Shown here piece after piece: positions 1 to 7,438 of a DNA stretch of 46,194 nucleotides. Position 1 is the stretch's first letter. Every line of letters begins with the position of its first letter. The notes under the pieces were generated by a model that saw only the letters and a list, made by a program, of their open reading frames with translations, was not told the DNA's origin and made no database searches. A program made the translations under genes and the position numbers. This DNA comes from a virus: the IMG/VR virus record IMGVR_UViG_3300010392_000276, positions 1 through 46,194 of that record, one strand, 5' to 3'.

Positions 1-127
1 CCCATATCAAAATTCTGTTCTCTCTCTTTGGCGTTGATACCCGGGCCGGCCTGGTCCGTGAAGCCATTCTCCACAAGATCGTTGTTCAGGTGGCCGCTGT
101 GTTCCTGGCCGCCCTGATGATGCCTGC
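1..127. repeat. Terminal direct repeat, left copy
   Basis: These 127 bases are identical to the last 127 bases of the window (46068-46194). The repeat cuts through the luxR-type gene, whose reading frame continues perfectly across the joint. A 127-base overlap is the size of a common maximal assembly k-mer, so this is best read as the closing overlap of a circular contig and not as a biological terminal repeat. Confidence 0.95.
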
Positions 128-221
128 CGTGATTGGTGATGTGGGTTTGCGCGGGAACCGCCTTCCACAAAGCCGGATCCGCCAGCGTGAACTCGAGACT
201 TTCCAGCAGGGAGCTATCTGA
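1..221 (+). CDS. LuxR-type HTH protein with C-terminal membrane segment (3' part)
   Basis: This is the 3' part of the gene that starts at 45914. Joined across the repeat it encodes 124 residues. The frame enters at base 3 and stops with TGA at 219-221. This part holds the end of the recognition helix region, then a hydrophobic stretch (VVQVAAVFLAALMMPAVIG) long enough to cross the membrane once, and a short arginine- and glutamine-rich tail. The stop overlaps the next start by one base (TGATG), so it heads a coupled operon. Known LuxR-type regulators bind DNA through this C-terminal HTH; here no sensor domain precedes it. Confidence 0.85.
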   Translation, partial: HIKILFSLFGVDTRAGLVREAILHKIVVQVAAVFLAALMMPAVIGDVGLRGNRLPQSRIRQRELETFQQGAI

Positions 222-481
222 TGAGCACTTCAAACACTTTCATGACCGTCGAGCAGCAGGGAAGCACATTGGGCCAGTCAGCTGTCGGCCCCTCTTTTCT
301 CGACGCAACATTTCACCGGGCTCAATCCCGGCTCAAGAACCGCAAAGCGGGTGGCGATGTTAAGGGCGGTGATGCTGTACGCCCTCTTTTTTGCCCAGAG
401 CTGGCCACTGAGCACGCCAAGGACAACGACGAACGCTGGTTGGACTACCAGCGGAAACTGATTGCGAGGAAAGCAGCATGA
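221..481 (+). CDS. Hypothetical protein, 86 aa
   Basis: I do not recognise this protein. It is soluble-looking, with a low-complexity N-terminal half (Ser/Thr/Gln), a basic middle and a charged C-terminus. Its ATG overlaps the stop of the luxR-type gene by one base, and its own stop overlaps the next start (ATGA). It is therefore translated as part of the rightward operon. Reality rests on frame continuity and coupling only. Confidence 0.6.
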   Translation: MSTSNTFMTVEQQGSTLGQSAVGPSFLDATFHRAQSRLKNRKAGGDVKGGDAVRPLFCPELATEHAKDNDERWLDYQRKLIARKAA

Positions 482-807
482 AACGACTAGTTGCAATTTT
501 TATCGACACCGCTTGGTTGGCTGGCCTGTATTTTGGCCTGGTCCACGGCATAGAGGGTGCGCTTAATGTCGGCATCTTCCTGACTTGGTTCATGTTCGTC
601 GTGAGCTTCGGACTATTCGATAAACAGGTGGCCTCTGAAACGGGGAATATCCCGCTCTGGGCCATCAGTCGATCAGTGGCATTTGACCTCGCTGCAATTG
701 CCATGCTCGTTTGGCACGGCTGGATCATTACCGCGATCGCAGCAACCTGGGCTTGTGTCATCGGTTTCGGCGCCTGGAGCCAGCAACGCAAAAGGAGAGC
801 AGCATGA
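478..807 (+). CDS. Small integral membrane protein, 109 aa
   Basis: The protein is dominated by three to four hydrophobic segments (about residues 4-22, 28-46, 62-80 and 82-98) and ends in a basic tail rich in Arg/Lys, consistent with an inner-membrane protein with a cytoplasmic C-terminus. The ATG overlaps the previous stop (ATGA), as does the next gene. No family recognised. Small membrane proteins in early or lysogenic phage operons are sometimes exclusion or immunity proteins, but nothing here proves that. Confidence 0.7.
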   Translation: MKRLVAIFIDTAWLAGLYFGLVHGIEGALNVGIFLTWFMFVVSFGLFDKQVASETGNIPLWAISRSVAFDLAAIAMLVWHGWIITAIAATWACVIGFGAWSQQRKRRAA

Positions 808-1073
808 ACACAGATACGGAAATCCTGCAGATCGTGAACCTCTCACTGATGATCAACCGGCTTGGTGGCCATCAGGTGGTTCTGAATATGCGCGGAGAGT
901 CTGCGCACTTCTGCGCTTTCATCTACCCGCACGGCTCACAGGCCCCGGTGGATTACCTGCACACGTTTACAGACAAGCCAGAGGCATACCCACAGCTACG
1001 GTTAATCCGCCAGCAGCTGGAGTTCCTTCTGGCCAATGAGGAAGCGAAAGCACAGCAGCAGGTGGCGGCATGA
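804..1073 (+). CDS. Hypothetical protein, 89 aa
   Basis: Starts at the ATG that overlaps the preceding stop (ATGA), which I prefer over an upstream in-frame start that would overlap the membrane-protein gene deeply. The product is a small, mixed alpha/beta-looking soluble protein with a helical, Gln/Ala-rich C-terminus. No motif recognised. It shares a loose pattern with the following gene (paired Arg-Gln/Leu-Glu helical C-termini), so the two could be distant relatives. Confidence 0.65.
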   Translation: MNTDTEILQIVNLSLMINRLGGHQVVLNMRGESAHFCAFIYPHGSQAPVDYLHTFTDKPEAYPQLRLIRQQLEFLLANEEAKAQQQVAA

Positions 1074-1327
1074 ACGCAATCAGAAAAGAAAAGCTCCGGA
1101 TACTGAATCTGGTTGAGGAGATTAAAGACCGCAACCTGGCCGCGCTCTCTATGGATATCGCGCACAAGAATGATCGGGTGGCTGTGTACCAGTGGGTTGG
1201 GGATCAAATACTGCACCAGTGGAACGCCTACCCAGTGCCAACCATTCTGGATGACCTGAAGCAAATCCGGGCGGAACTTGAGCAGATGCTGCGGGACGGC
1301 ATCAGAGAAGCGAGGAACGCAGCATGA
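1070..1327 (+). CDS. Hypothetical protein, 85 aa
   Basis: Small charged protein, predicted mainly helical, starting with a Lys/Arg-rich segment and ending with a helix (LEQMLRDGIREARNAA). ATGA overlaps at both ends fix the start. No family recognised. Its C-terminal layout resembles the preceding gene. Confidence 0.65.
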   Translation: MNAIRKEKLRILNLVEEIKDRNLAALSMDIAHKNDRVAVYQWVGDQILHQWNAYPVPTILDDLKQIRAELEQMLRDGIREARNAA

Positions 1328-1608
1328 ACTTCAACGATCTATCAGAGTTTGGCCGGGTATACGCCAGCCTTAGGGTTGATGATCCCCAGCAGATACATGA
1401 GGCGTTTGAGGCCGATCAGCTGGCTGATGATGACGCTGCACTCGATCTGGAGCCTGCCCGGGTGTATGTGCACCCAGACGGTGAGCACTTTGAGATTGGC
1501 GGCCTGTGTGGGGATGGCGGGTGCTTTACCACTACCGGGCGAGTGATCTCAAAAGCCGAGTTTCTGGAGTGTGAGAAGTTGCCGATTGGCAGGGGGTTTC
1601 GCAGATGA
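1324..1608 (+). CDS. Acidic hypothetical protein, 94 aa
   Basis: Strongly acidic protein: an Asp/Glu-rich run near residues 25-40 is followed by a beta-rich, Gly-rich segment (GGLCGDGGCF) with a pair of cysteines. ATGA overlaps at both ends. Not recognised. Small acidic phage early proteins can act as DNA mimics or inhibitors of host enzymes, but that would be speculation here. Confidence 0.6.
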   Translation: MNFNDLSEFGRVYASLRVDDPQQIHEAFEADQLADDDAALDLEPARVYVHPDGEHFEIGGLCGDGGCFTTTGRVISKAEFLECEKLPIGRGFRR

Positions 1609-1988
1609 ATATGAACGGCAGGAAGTTGCCCCAGGAAATAGAGGATGCCTTGTGTCGAGATATCCGCACGCGGATTGAGATTCAGAAAGGCATGGCAGAG
1701 AACACCCAGATGGTGCTCGAGCTTGAGCTGGGTATCAGCCTGAAGACTATTTACGCCATTGAGCACGGCCATTATGACGCCCTTTCACCAAGAAAGGTCA
1801 GCGCTCGAATAATGCATGAGGTTCGCAGGCGCAGGCAGATTTACAACCTGGGAAAAGAAGCGCTGCAGGGTTACACCGTGGATGCTTTATGTGAGCGATA
1901 CAACCTTGGCAGCACATCGATCGAGAAGCGGATCAGGCTTGTGAAGGACCAGATGATGCATGAGCTGGCGCGAAGGAACGTGGCATGA
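1605..1988 (+). CDS. Putative HTH DNA-binding protein, 127 aa
   Basis: Helical basic protein. Residues around 85-115 (YTVDALCERYNLGSTSIEKR) read like a helix-turn-helix in which a short helix, a turn with Gly and a recognition helix follow each other; a second possible HTH lies near residues 38-60 (ELGISLKTIYAIEHG). It would be a small transcription regulator in the rightward operon. ATGA overlaps join it to both neighbours. The exact family is not recognised. Confidence 0.6.
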   Translation: MNMNGRKLPQEIEDALCRDIRTRIEIQKGMAENTQMVLELELGISLKTIYAIEHGHYDALSPRKVSARIMHEVRRRRQIYNLGKEALQGYTVDALCERYNLGSTSIEKRIRLVKDQMMHELARRNVA

Positions 1989-2398
1989 ACCAGATCGACC
2001 TCATTCAAGCCGAACAGGTTATGCCGGCCAATCCGCCAGCACAGGCTCCAGTTCAGATTGCTCCTGTGCAGGGCAAAACCCGCTCGTATCGCGGATGCCA
2101 GGTGCCAGCCACCTACATCGATACATACGGGATGAGAACCTTCCGTCAGCCAGTCCTGTTCTGGGTTTTGGATCTGATTTTGGACGCGCTGGAGCTGGAT
2201 TCTATGCATTGGTACGACCTGCCTATGGCGGTCGGTGTGCCTGTGAGCACCTCCACGCTCTCCCGGCATCTTCTTCTGCTGGAGTCAGCCGGTTTGATTT
2301 CCGCAGAGCCTGTCTATTTCGGCAGCTCATCCCCTCGCCTGGGCAACTATCGCGGATATCAGAAGCGCTACCACCTGGCCGAATCGGAGGCTGCGTGA
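1985..2398 (+). CDS. Putative winged-helix protein, 137 aa
   Basis: The N-terminal 35 residues are Pro/Gln/Ala-rich and probably disordered. Residues about 70-115 look like a winged helix: a helix, then PVSTSTLSRHLLLLESAGLI, the usual recognition-helix pattern of MarR/replication-type winged helices, then a wing with Gly-Tyr-Arg-Gly. It probably binds DNA. Coupled by ATGA to the previous gene and by TGATG to the next. Confidence 0.6.
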   Translation: MNQIDLIQAEQVMPANPPAQAPVQIAPVQGKTRSYRGCQVPATYIDTYGMRTFRQPVLFWVLDLILDALELDSMHWYDLPMAVGVPVSTSTLSRHLLLLESAGLISAEPVYFGSSSPRLGNYRGYQKRYHLAESEAA

Positions 2399-2694
2399 TG
2401 GCTATGAGCGATAAAGAGCGCAAGCAGCGCCAAAGGGCTCGAGAGCGGGAGCTTGGCGTTTGTGAAATGCGGCTTTACCCAACAACGGTTGAGCGGCAAA
2501 TGATCCGCCTGGCTGCGATGGCGGCCGGGTATGAGGACCAGACAGAGTATCTGCTGGATCTGGTGCGCAAGGATCGTGACACGTCACAGAAAATCAATTC
2601 GGACTGTCCGGACTGCAAAGGCCGGGGATGCTTCACCTGCTGTAACAGTGAGGCGGAAATAAGAATGCGGGCCAGAAAGGGGGCAATGGCATGA
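2398..2694 (+). CDS. Small protein with DnaJ-like CxxCxGxGC cysteine motif, 98 aa
   Basis: Begins at the ATG that overlaps the previous stop (TGATG); a second Met two codons later is an alternative. A basic N-terminal helix (KERKQRQRARERELG) precedes a helical domain, and CPDCKGRGCFTCC near residues 71-83 matches the CxxCxGxG zinc-binding pattern of DnaJ-type and phage antiterminator zinc fingers. Likely zinc-binding and nucleic-acid associated. No named family assigned. Confidence 0.65.
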   Translation: MAMSDKERKQRQRARERELGVCEMRLYPTTVERQMIRLAAMAAGYEDQTEYLLDLVRKDRDTSQKINSDCPDCKGRGCFTCCNSEAEIRMRARKGAMA

Positions 2695-3185
2695 GCATTC
2701 CCAGCAAACCTCAATGGAAAGAAGGACTTTCCGAAGTTGATGTTGAGATCAACTGCGATGGTCAGAAACTTCAGGCGCAAGGCATCACCCATGAAAACAC
2801 TCCTGGGCTAGCAGTCACCATGCATCCCTTCGGACTTTTCACGGTGACTCACATAAACACAGGGCTTCGGATGTGCAACACCTACGAACGATCCGCTAGT
2901 GCCCTACTGGCCATGAGTCAGTTCAGCCTGATTGCGAAGATGCAGGGCAAGTCGTGGGTAGACCTTGATAAAGACGGTGGGTTCGATCTGATGCAGGAAG
3001 CCGCGGAGAACGAAGTGCCCTTTGATGGAAACAGCCACACCTCTATCGAAGGCACTCGGAAGATGACAGTGAAAGAGTGGTTTCAGGTTATTCGGATGCC
3101 AATGTGGGATGAATTCCCCTGGGAAGATCGGGATCCGTTTGATGAGGCGCTGGAGAACTTCAAAAAGCTTGGGGGTGCGGCATGA
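2691..3185 (+). CDS. Hypothetical protein, 164 aa
   Basis: Mixed alpha/beta protein with a beta-rich N-terminal half, a helical middle (SASALLAMSQFSLIAK) and an acidic C-terminus rich in Trp, Glu and Asp. No catalytic motif seen. ATGA overlaps at both ends place it firmly in the operon. Confidence 0.6.
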   Translation: MSIPSKPQWKEGLSEVDVEINCDGQKLQAQGITHENTPGLAVTMHPFGLFTVTHINTGLRMCNTYERSASALLAMSQFSLIAKMQGKSWVDLDKDGGFDLMQEAAENEVPFDGNSHTSIEGTRKMTVKEWFQVIRMPMWDEFPWEDRDPFDEALENFKKLGGAA

Positions 3186-3970
3186 GCATGCGGGAAGATT
3201 TTGAATCAAAGATGGCAGGCGAGGCCATGCTGGATTGGGATGACGGCATGCAGGAATACCGTTCAGTCGTCACTCAGAAGATGTGGGTTACATGGCAAGC
3301 GGCCCGCGCCACGGATTCAGGGAGTCAGGTGGTGCCGGAGTGGATGGCTGAAATTTCTCAGAACCTGAAAACTCAGGATAACCGGATAACCGCTGATCCT
3401 CTGTTTGTTGTTTTCCAGAAACGGGAAATTGTCACCCATGAGGATTTCGACTACGACAGAATTTCTTGGGGAAGCTCAGATGGCGAGGCACCAGAGGAAA
3501 TTCAAGAGCAGTTGAATGAGCTTTATGGCGATGTAGAAAGCGACTTTTTCCGAGAAGATCAAATCACCCACACTTCCGAGGATGGCACGGAGACCTGGCA
3601 GCGGGCGGCACTCAAAGAAATTGATGAGTTCGTTACCGCTTGTTTCACCGAGGCCGGCGCAGAAGCCTATCTGAAAAGCAACGGGCACAACCTTCGACAA
3701 CCGTTTATCTATGTGACCTCGCTATTCCGCAACGAAGAAATGAAAAACCTGCGCGAATGGCTATCCACCAGCCCCGGCAATGGGTGGGTTAGGTGTGAGG
3801 ATGAATGGCCTCACACAGAGGAAGTTATCTGGGTTGACGACAACAGCTATCCCAAGCCCACGCTGCTCGATGTTGGTTTTTTACAGATGGCAATTGATCT
3901 GGGGCGGGTCCGACACTGGATGCCAACCGGCCTCAAGCGCCCACAGCCCCCAACCGGAGAATCAAAATGA
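3182..3970 (+). CDS. DUF551-like phage protein, 262 aa
   Basis: Largest unknown in the operon. The C-terminal 60 residues (WVRCEDEWP, then EVIWVD, GRVRHWMPTG) follow the Trp...Pro...HWMP layout of DUF551, a small domain common at the C-terminus of phage early proteins of unknown function. The remaining 200 residues are acidic and not recognised. ATGA overlaps on both sides. The DUF551 call is by pattern only. Confidence 0.6.
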   Translation: MSMREDFESKMAGEAMLDWDDGMQEYRSVVTQKMWVTWQAARATDSGSQVVPEWMAEISQNLKTQDNRITADPLFVVFQKREIVTHEDFDYDRISWGSSDGEAPEEIQEQLNELYGDVESDFFREDQITHTSEDGTETWQRAALKEIDEFVTACFTEAGAEAYLKSNGHNLRQPFIYVTSLFRNEEMKNLREWLSTSPGNGWVRCEDEWPHTEEVIWVDDNSYPKPTLLDVGFLQMAIDLGRVRHWMPTGLKRPQPPTGESK

Positions 3971-4164
3971 ACACAGTAACCAGAACTCGTTTCAATCATC
4001 GCTGCGTCAGCCACACACGTTTCGGCGGGGTGACACGGATCAAAGGCCCAATCTGCGGTGATCTGTTCATCCCGGCCAAAGGGGTCAGGGTGCTGAACTA
4101 TGAGCGGAGTATTGAAGCGCCGAAGCCGGAGCGGTTGGCGGGGAATGGAGGGACGCCAGAATGA
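3967..4164 (+). CDS. Small basic hypothetical protein, 65 aa
   Basis: Very basic protein, with two Cys and several Arg/His in the first half. ATG overlaps the previous stop; the stop overlaps the next ATG. Could be a small nucleic-acid binding protein; no family recognised. Confidence 0.55.
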   Translation: MNTVTRTRFNHRCVSHTRFGGVTRIKGPICGDLFIPAKGVRVLNYERSIEAPKPERLAGNGGTPE

Positions 4165-4742
4165 TTACCTTCTCCGGAGGGCTGATACTTGGCCTGATTA
4201 TTGGGGCCCTGGTTGTCACTGCCCTGGCGCTATACATCCTCTGGTCGCCAGTTCGCGGGCTTCGTGATAGGTGCCGAGAAGCAGAGCAGGAAAACGAACG
4301 AGTCCGCCAGGCCAACCTTGATGTGATGATGCACTTTGAGGATATGAAGGCTGCTAAAGAGCAGGCAGAGGCGATTGCTGAAAGCGAGATACTTGGGTTC
4401 CAAACCGTAGCTATTGAGATCTGCCGGCAGGAGGCGGATGAGTGGGATAGCGATAGGCTTCATACGTTTAAAAATTACGCAGAGGCTTGCGGAAAGCGAA
4501 TTGGTAAATTGATACCAGCGAATGCAAGAGCACAATTGTTGCAATTACGGGCAGAGGCGGTGGAGGCGTTTCTTTTGGAGCAGGCACCACTGCTGGACAG
4601 ATACAGGCCCGGACCAATTAACGAACAAGACCATTGTTGTGAGTTTAATTTGCTGCGAGAAAGGGAGCGACTACATTCAGAGGCCAACCGCCTCAGAGCC
4701 AAAGCAGAGGAACAGGAGAAAGGGGGCGGGGATGAATCTTAA
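4161..4742 (+). CDS. Membrane-anchored coiled-coil protein, 193 aa
   Basis: One N-terminal transmembrane helix (about residues 8-28, LILGLIIGALVVTALALYIL) is followed by long, charged heptad-like helices rich in Glu, Ala and Arg that suggest a cytoplasmic or periplasmic coiled coil. There is no lipobox or signal-peptidase site. The gene starts in an ATGA overlap, and its end overlaps the next gene by 11 bases. Confidence 0.65.
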   Translation: MITFSGGLILGLIIGALVVTALALYILWSPVRGLRDRCREAEQENERVRQANLDVMMHFEDMKAAKEQAEAIAESEILGFQTVAIEICRQEADEWDSDRLHTFKNYAEACGKRIGKLIPANARAQLLQLRAEAVEAFLLEQAPLLDRYRPGPINEQDHCCEFNLLRERERLHSEANRLRAKAEEQEKGGGDES

Positions 4743-5061
4743 AGCATACAGCTTTCATGACGGTGAGCCGGTGGACGGCGCGGTTTTGGTGTTCGCTCCC
4801 AACTTCCGGCATGCAAAAAAGATTGCCTATCCAGTTGTTCGCGGATGGACTGGCTGTGAATACCTGGATGTTCAAGGACACCGGCTCTGGAATGATGCCT
4901 GGCTGAAACAGCACGCAGCTGATCAGAAGAAGCTGGCAGCCGGTGAGCCGCACGTTATCGACAATCCGCCAGCCTGCAAAGGCTGCGAACTCTGGCATGA
5001 CGAGCTGGAAGAATCCGGGTTCTGCGAGAGCTGTGCCGAAGAACAGGAGGAAGCCGCATGA
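4732..5061 (+). CDS. Hypothetical protein with four-cysteine finger, 109 aa
   Basis: The start at 4732 has a strong G-rich Shine-Dalgarno (aaagggggcgggg) just upstream, so I prefer it over longer in-frame alternatives inside the previous gene. Near the C-terminus CKGCELW...GFCESC forms two CxxC pairs about 14 residues apart, typical of a small zinc finger. It lies directly before xis. Function unknown. Confidence 0.65.
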   Translation: MNLKAYSFHDGEPVDGAVLVFAPNFRHAKKIAYPVVRGWTGCEYLDVQGHRLWNDAWLKQHAADQKKLAAGEPHVIDNPPACKGCELWHDELEESGFCESCAEEQEEAA

Positions 5062-5255
5062 GCAGAATAGCGCTTAGTGAATGGAAAGATGAAAACTACC
5101 CAGGGGAGCGCCCTTCCCTACGCACCTGCCAGAGCTGGGCAAAGCAGGGCCTGATCCCGGGCGCGGTCAAGATTGGTGGGCTATGGTTTGTTGATCTGGA
5201 AATCGAAAAGCAGGCCAATGGCAATAACCGAGTGGCAAGGATACTGGCGGCTTAA
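5058..5255 (+). CDS. xis: Excisionase-like protein, 65 aa
   Basis: Small winged-helix protein of the phage excisionase type: it contains the layout S-L-R-T-C-Q-S-W-A-K-Q-G-L-I-P followed by GAVKIGGLWFVDLE, the recognition helix and wing usual for Xis/MerR-like recombination directionality factors. It would bend attP DNA and steer integrase toward excision. ATG overlaps the preceding stop. It lies one small gene upstream of int, supporting the role. Confidence 0.8.
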   Translation: MSRIALSEWKDENYPGERPSLRTCQSWAKQGLIPGAVKIGGLWFVDLEIEKQANGNNRVARILAA

Positions 5256-5269
5256 ATTAGGAGGTTGAG

Positions 5270-5536
5270 TTGAACAAAGCAGAGCAGGAACTTTTTGAGA
5301 AGCATTTCCGCGAACTGAAGTTACAGGGGCGCCTCAGTCGAGAAGATGCCCTGGCTCTCTGGCTGGCCGGCAGGCGTAGCCATGGCCCTGTGGTTGCCGA
5401 GCTTCACCGGGCGGAAGTGATGGGCGGCGGGGTTCACGAATCATGGAAGGACTATCCGCGGGAATATGGATTCTTCCGGATGTATCGGGATGAAACAGCC
5501 TGCAGCGATCGAGTCGCGGAAAGCCCGGAAGGATAA
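5270..5536 (+). CDS. Hypothetical protein, 88 aa, TTG start
   Basis: Starts with TTG at 5270, chosen because an AGGAGG Shine-Dalgarno ends five bases upstream; no ATG with a comparable site is present. Helical N-terminus (ELFEKHFRELKLQG), then a basic-acidic C-terminus. It sits between xis and int and ends one base before the integrase start. Not recognised. Confidence 0.65.
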   Translation: MNKAEQELFEKHFRELKLQGRLSREDALALWLAGRRSHGPVVAELHRAEVMGGGVHESWKDYPREYGFFRMYRDETACSDRVAESPEG

Positions 5537-5537
5537 T

Positions 5538-6680
5538 ATGGCACCACGGAAACGGCTTCGAAGGAATGCGGATCTTCCCCCGAACCTATACACCAACAAG
5601 GTCGGGGCGGTCACTTATTATCGGTACAGGCGTCCGGACAATGGCCGGTTTCACAGCCTGGGCACGGTCAAGGGCACGGCAATCGCTGATGCCCGCCAGC
5701 TGAACGCCATCCTGCTGAAGGACCCGGATCGCATTGGCCAGGTGCTGGGGACGGCGGAGCAAACAATGGCCCACCTGATTGGCCGGTATCGGAAGGAATA
5801 TCTTCCGGATCAGAACCTGGCGCCGAGCACCGTGAAGCTGATTGGCTACAGGCTGAATCGATTTGAAAAGGATCTGGGCCAGATGCTGGTGGAATCGTTC
5901 GATGTAAAAGCGGTGGCTGAATATCTGGATGACAACTTCCAGCGGGACAGCTACATCAAGCACCGGACCACCCTCACCGATCTGTTCACGTTTGCGCAGA
6001 TGAAAGGGCTGTATCCGTCCGACATTCCCAACCCGGCCGGGGCCACCTATGCGAAGTCAGGCTATGAGAAGCAACGCCAGCGGCTCACCCTGGAACAGTT
6101 CAAAGCCATTTATGCGATTGCCCCGGAATGGCTGCAGGTTGCCATGGAGCTGGGCCTGGTTACACTGCAGGGCCGGATGGAAGTGATCAACATGCGCTTT
6201 GCAGATTACGATGAAAAGGCCGGGACGCTCCAGGTAGTTCGTGAGAAGGTCAAAAAACATGAGCACGCTTTCCTGATTATCGAAAGCCCGCGGTTGGCGA
6301 AGATTGTTTCCCGGGCCAGGCGCTCCGATATCGCCAGCCCGTTTATCGTTCACCGAGATCCAGAGAGGCGCAACAAGGCCAAAGACCGCCAGCACTGGTC
6401 ACAGCTTACCCCGAACCATTTCAGCTCAGAGTTCAGGCGCGTGCGGGATGAGACAGGTCTATTTGACGATGTGCCCAGGGAGAAGCGGCCAACCTTCCAC
6501 GAAGTCCGGGCGCTGGGCTCCTGGCTATACAAGAAACAGGGCTTTGATAACGAGGGGTATGTGCAGCCGCTGATGGCGCACGCTGACGAGAAGATGACAG
6601 AGCATTACCAGAAGGGGCACGAACAGCAGTGGGTTCGTGTTAAAGCGGAGTTGGATGTGAGCGGGGTTTTTGGGAAATGA
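5538..6680 (+). CDS. int: Tyrosine integrase (lambda Int type), 380 aa
   Basis: Site-specific recombinase for attP x attB recombination. Residues 1-60 resemble the arm-binding domain (basic start, YYRYRRPDNGRFHSLG), 75-165 the core-binding SAM-like domain, and 180-370 the catalytic domain. Catalytic residues visible: Arg213 in QGRMEV, a Lys in KVKKHEH (237-240), His321/Arg324 in HEVR, His348 in MAHAD and nucleophile Tyr357 in TEHYQKG. The ATG at 5538 follows a GGAAGGATAAT ribosome site. The attP core lies about 700 bases downstream, separated by two unknown genes. Confidence 0.95.
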   Translation: MAPRKRLRRNADLPPNLYTNKVGAVTYYRYRRPDNGRFHSLGTVKGTAIADARQLNAILLKDPDRIGQVLGTAEQTMAHLIGRYRKEYLPDQNLAPSTVKLIGYRLNRFEKDLGQMLVESFDVKAVAEYLDDNFQRDSYIKHRTTLTDLFTFAQMKGLYPSDIPNPAGATYAKSGYEKQRQRLTLEQFKAIYAIAPEWLQVAMELGLVTLQGRMEVINMRFADYDEKAGTLQVVREKVKKHEHAFLIIESPRLAKIVSRARRSDIASPFIVHRDPERRNKAKDRQHWSQLTPNHFSSEFRRVRDETGLFDDVPREKRPTFHEVRALGSWLYKKQGFDNEGYVQPLMAHADEKMTEHYQKGHEQQWVRVKAELDVSGVFGK

Positions 6681-6985
6681 GCGTAAAATTTAACTATGCA
6701 GAGCTTTTGGCGGGCTTGCACAAAACCAGCGTTACATTGGAACCGAAATCTGATGGCTTCTTTGTCTTTGATGAGGCGGGGAAAACGTTGATTGGCAACT
6801 TACCGATCACGCTTATTCAGGGCCCGCAAAAGCTTCATGGGGTTCTAATGGTTCGGGAGAATGCACTGCTTTTCGAATCAAAGGCTGAAGTCGCAATAGA
6901 ACTGGTTGATGGAAAAGGAGAACACCTTGATCTAAGGCCTGGCGATACGCTTCAACTGGAACTAGGAACCTTTTCCGATGCTTAG
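6677..6985 (+). CDS. Unknown protein between int and attP, 102 aa
   Basis: ATG overlaps the int stop (ATGA), so it is translated with int. The product looks all-beta, with alternating hydrophobic strands and a closing stretch HLDLRPGDTLQLELGTF. No signal peptide or membrane helix. No family recognised. Genes wedged between int and att are frequently lysogenic-conversion or defence cargo, but no such motif is visible. Confidence 0.65.
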   Translation: MSVKFNYAELLAGLHKTSVTLEPKSDGFFVFDEAGKTLIGNLPITLIQGPQKLHGVLMVRENALLFESKAEVAIELVDGKGEHLDLRPGDTLQLELGTFSDA

Positions 6986-6996
6986 AGGGGCTGGAA

Positions 6997-7254
6997 ATGG
7001 ATGAGCAGATTGAGAGAATAACGATCCCTGAAGTTATCGAACGCTTTCGGGAATATCAGGCGAAGAACCCTGCATGGGGATCTCTCCACATCGTTCTTGA
7101 TGATGGCAACGTGGAAGATCACTCCGTTCTATTCTGCTATCAGTACGCGATCGAGAAACAAGATCTTGAGGGTGCGGATCTGGCGCTGCTGCTTCTAAAA
7201 ATGTCCAAAACCCAGAGGCTGAAACTGCCGCACGCGGCTGGCAAAATACAGTAG
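6997..7254 (+). CDS. Unknown protein between int and attP, 85 aa
   Basis: Starts 11 bases after the previous stop with an AGAGGGGCTGG ribosome site. Small acidic protein, helix-rich at both ends (TIPEVIERFREYQAK and EGADLALLLLKM), with a beta hairpin between. Last gene of the rightward operon. No function can be assigned; the pair with the upstream gene could form a two-gene module. Confidence 0.65.
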   Translation: MDEQIERITIPEVIERFREYQAKNPAWGSLHIVLDDGNVEDHSVLFCYQYAIEKQDLEGADLALLLLKMSKTQRLKLPHAAGKIQ

Positions 7255-7270
7255 TTTAAGTTGTTGATTT

Positions 7271-7302
7271 CGTTATCTGCGCTATGTGCGTTATCTGCGC
7301 TA
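7271..7302 (+). repeat. 14-bp direct repeat pair, candidate integrase/Xis arm sites (left)
   Basis: The 14-mer CGTTATCTGCGCTA occurs at 7271-7284 and again at 7289-7302, a spacing of 18 bp. It lies between the last gene of the int operon and the tRNA-derived core, where lambda carries P-arm sites for Int, Xis and IHF. The arm-site role is inference; the repeat itself is exact. Confidence 0.7.
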
Positions 7303-7307
7303 CTGAA

Positions 7308-7347
7308 AAGGCCCGCTTTCGTTTTGTTTCAACTACTTGCGGGCCTT
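7308..7347 (+). terminator. Hairpin downstream of the int operon (possible weak terminator or att structure)
   Basis: A perfect 9-bp stem, AAGGCCCGC (7308-7316) with GCGGGCCTT (7339-7347), encloses a 22-base loop. The right arm is not followed by a T-run, so it is weak as an intrinsic terminator. It could end the int operon with Rho, or be part of attP architecture. Confidence 0.4.
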
Positions 7348-7354
7348 CGACCTT

Positions 7355-7403
7355 CACCTTGACATGGTAGAGGTCCCCAGTTCGAATCTGGGTGGTCCTA
7401 CCA
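7355..7403 (+). other. attP: attP core: 3' part of a tRNA-Val(GAC) gene
   Basis: The sequence reads as the anticodon arm (loop TTGACAT, anticodon GAC), variable loop, T-arm (CCCAG TTCGAAT CTGGG) and acceptor end with CCA of a tRNA; the 5' half is absent. Phage integrases commonly recombine in such tRNA 3' ends, restoring the host gene. The anticodon stem is imperfect in the phage copy (GGTAG 3' arm), so sequence identity with attB probably begins in or after the anticodon loop. Position next to int and at the end of the tail genes matches lambda att. Confidence 0.85.
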
Positions 7404-7438
7404 ATAAATCAGCCACTTACGCTGAACCTGCAAAAGCC

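Noticed and set aside
7271-7302. CRISPR-like array from short repeats near attP
   Set aside because: Only two 14-bp copies with a 4-bp gap, no spacers, no cas genes; arm-type sites explain it better. No CRISPR array is seen elsewhere in the window.
7355-7403. A functional tRNA gene
   Set aside because: Only the anticodon-to-CCA part is present; the 5' acceptor strand and D-arm are missing. It is an attachment core, not a tRNA.
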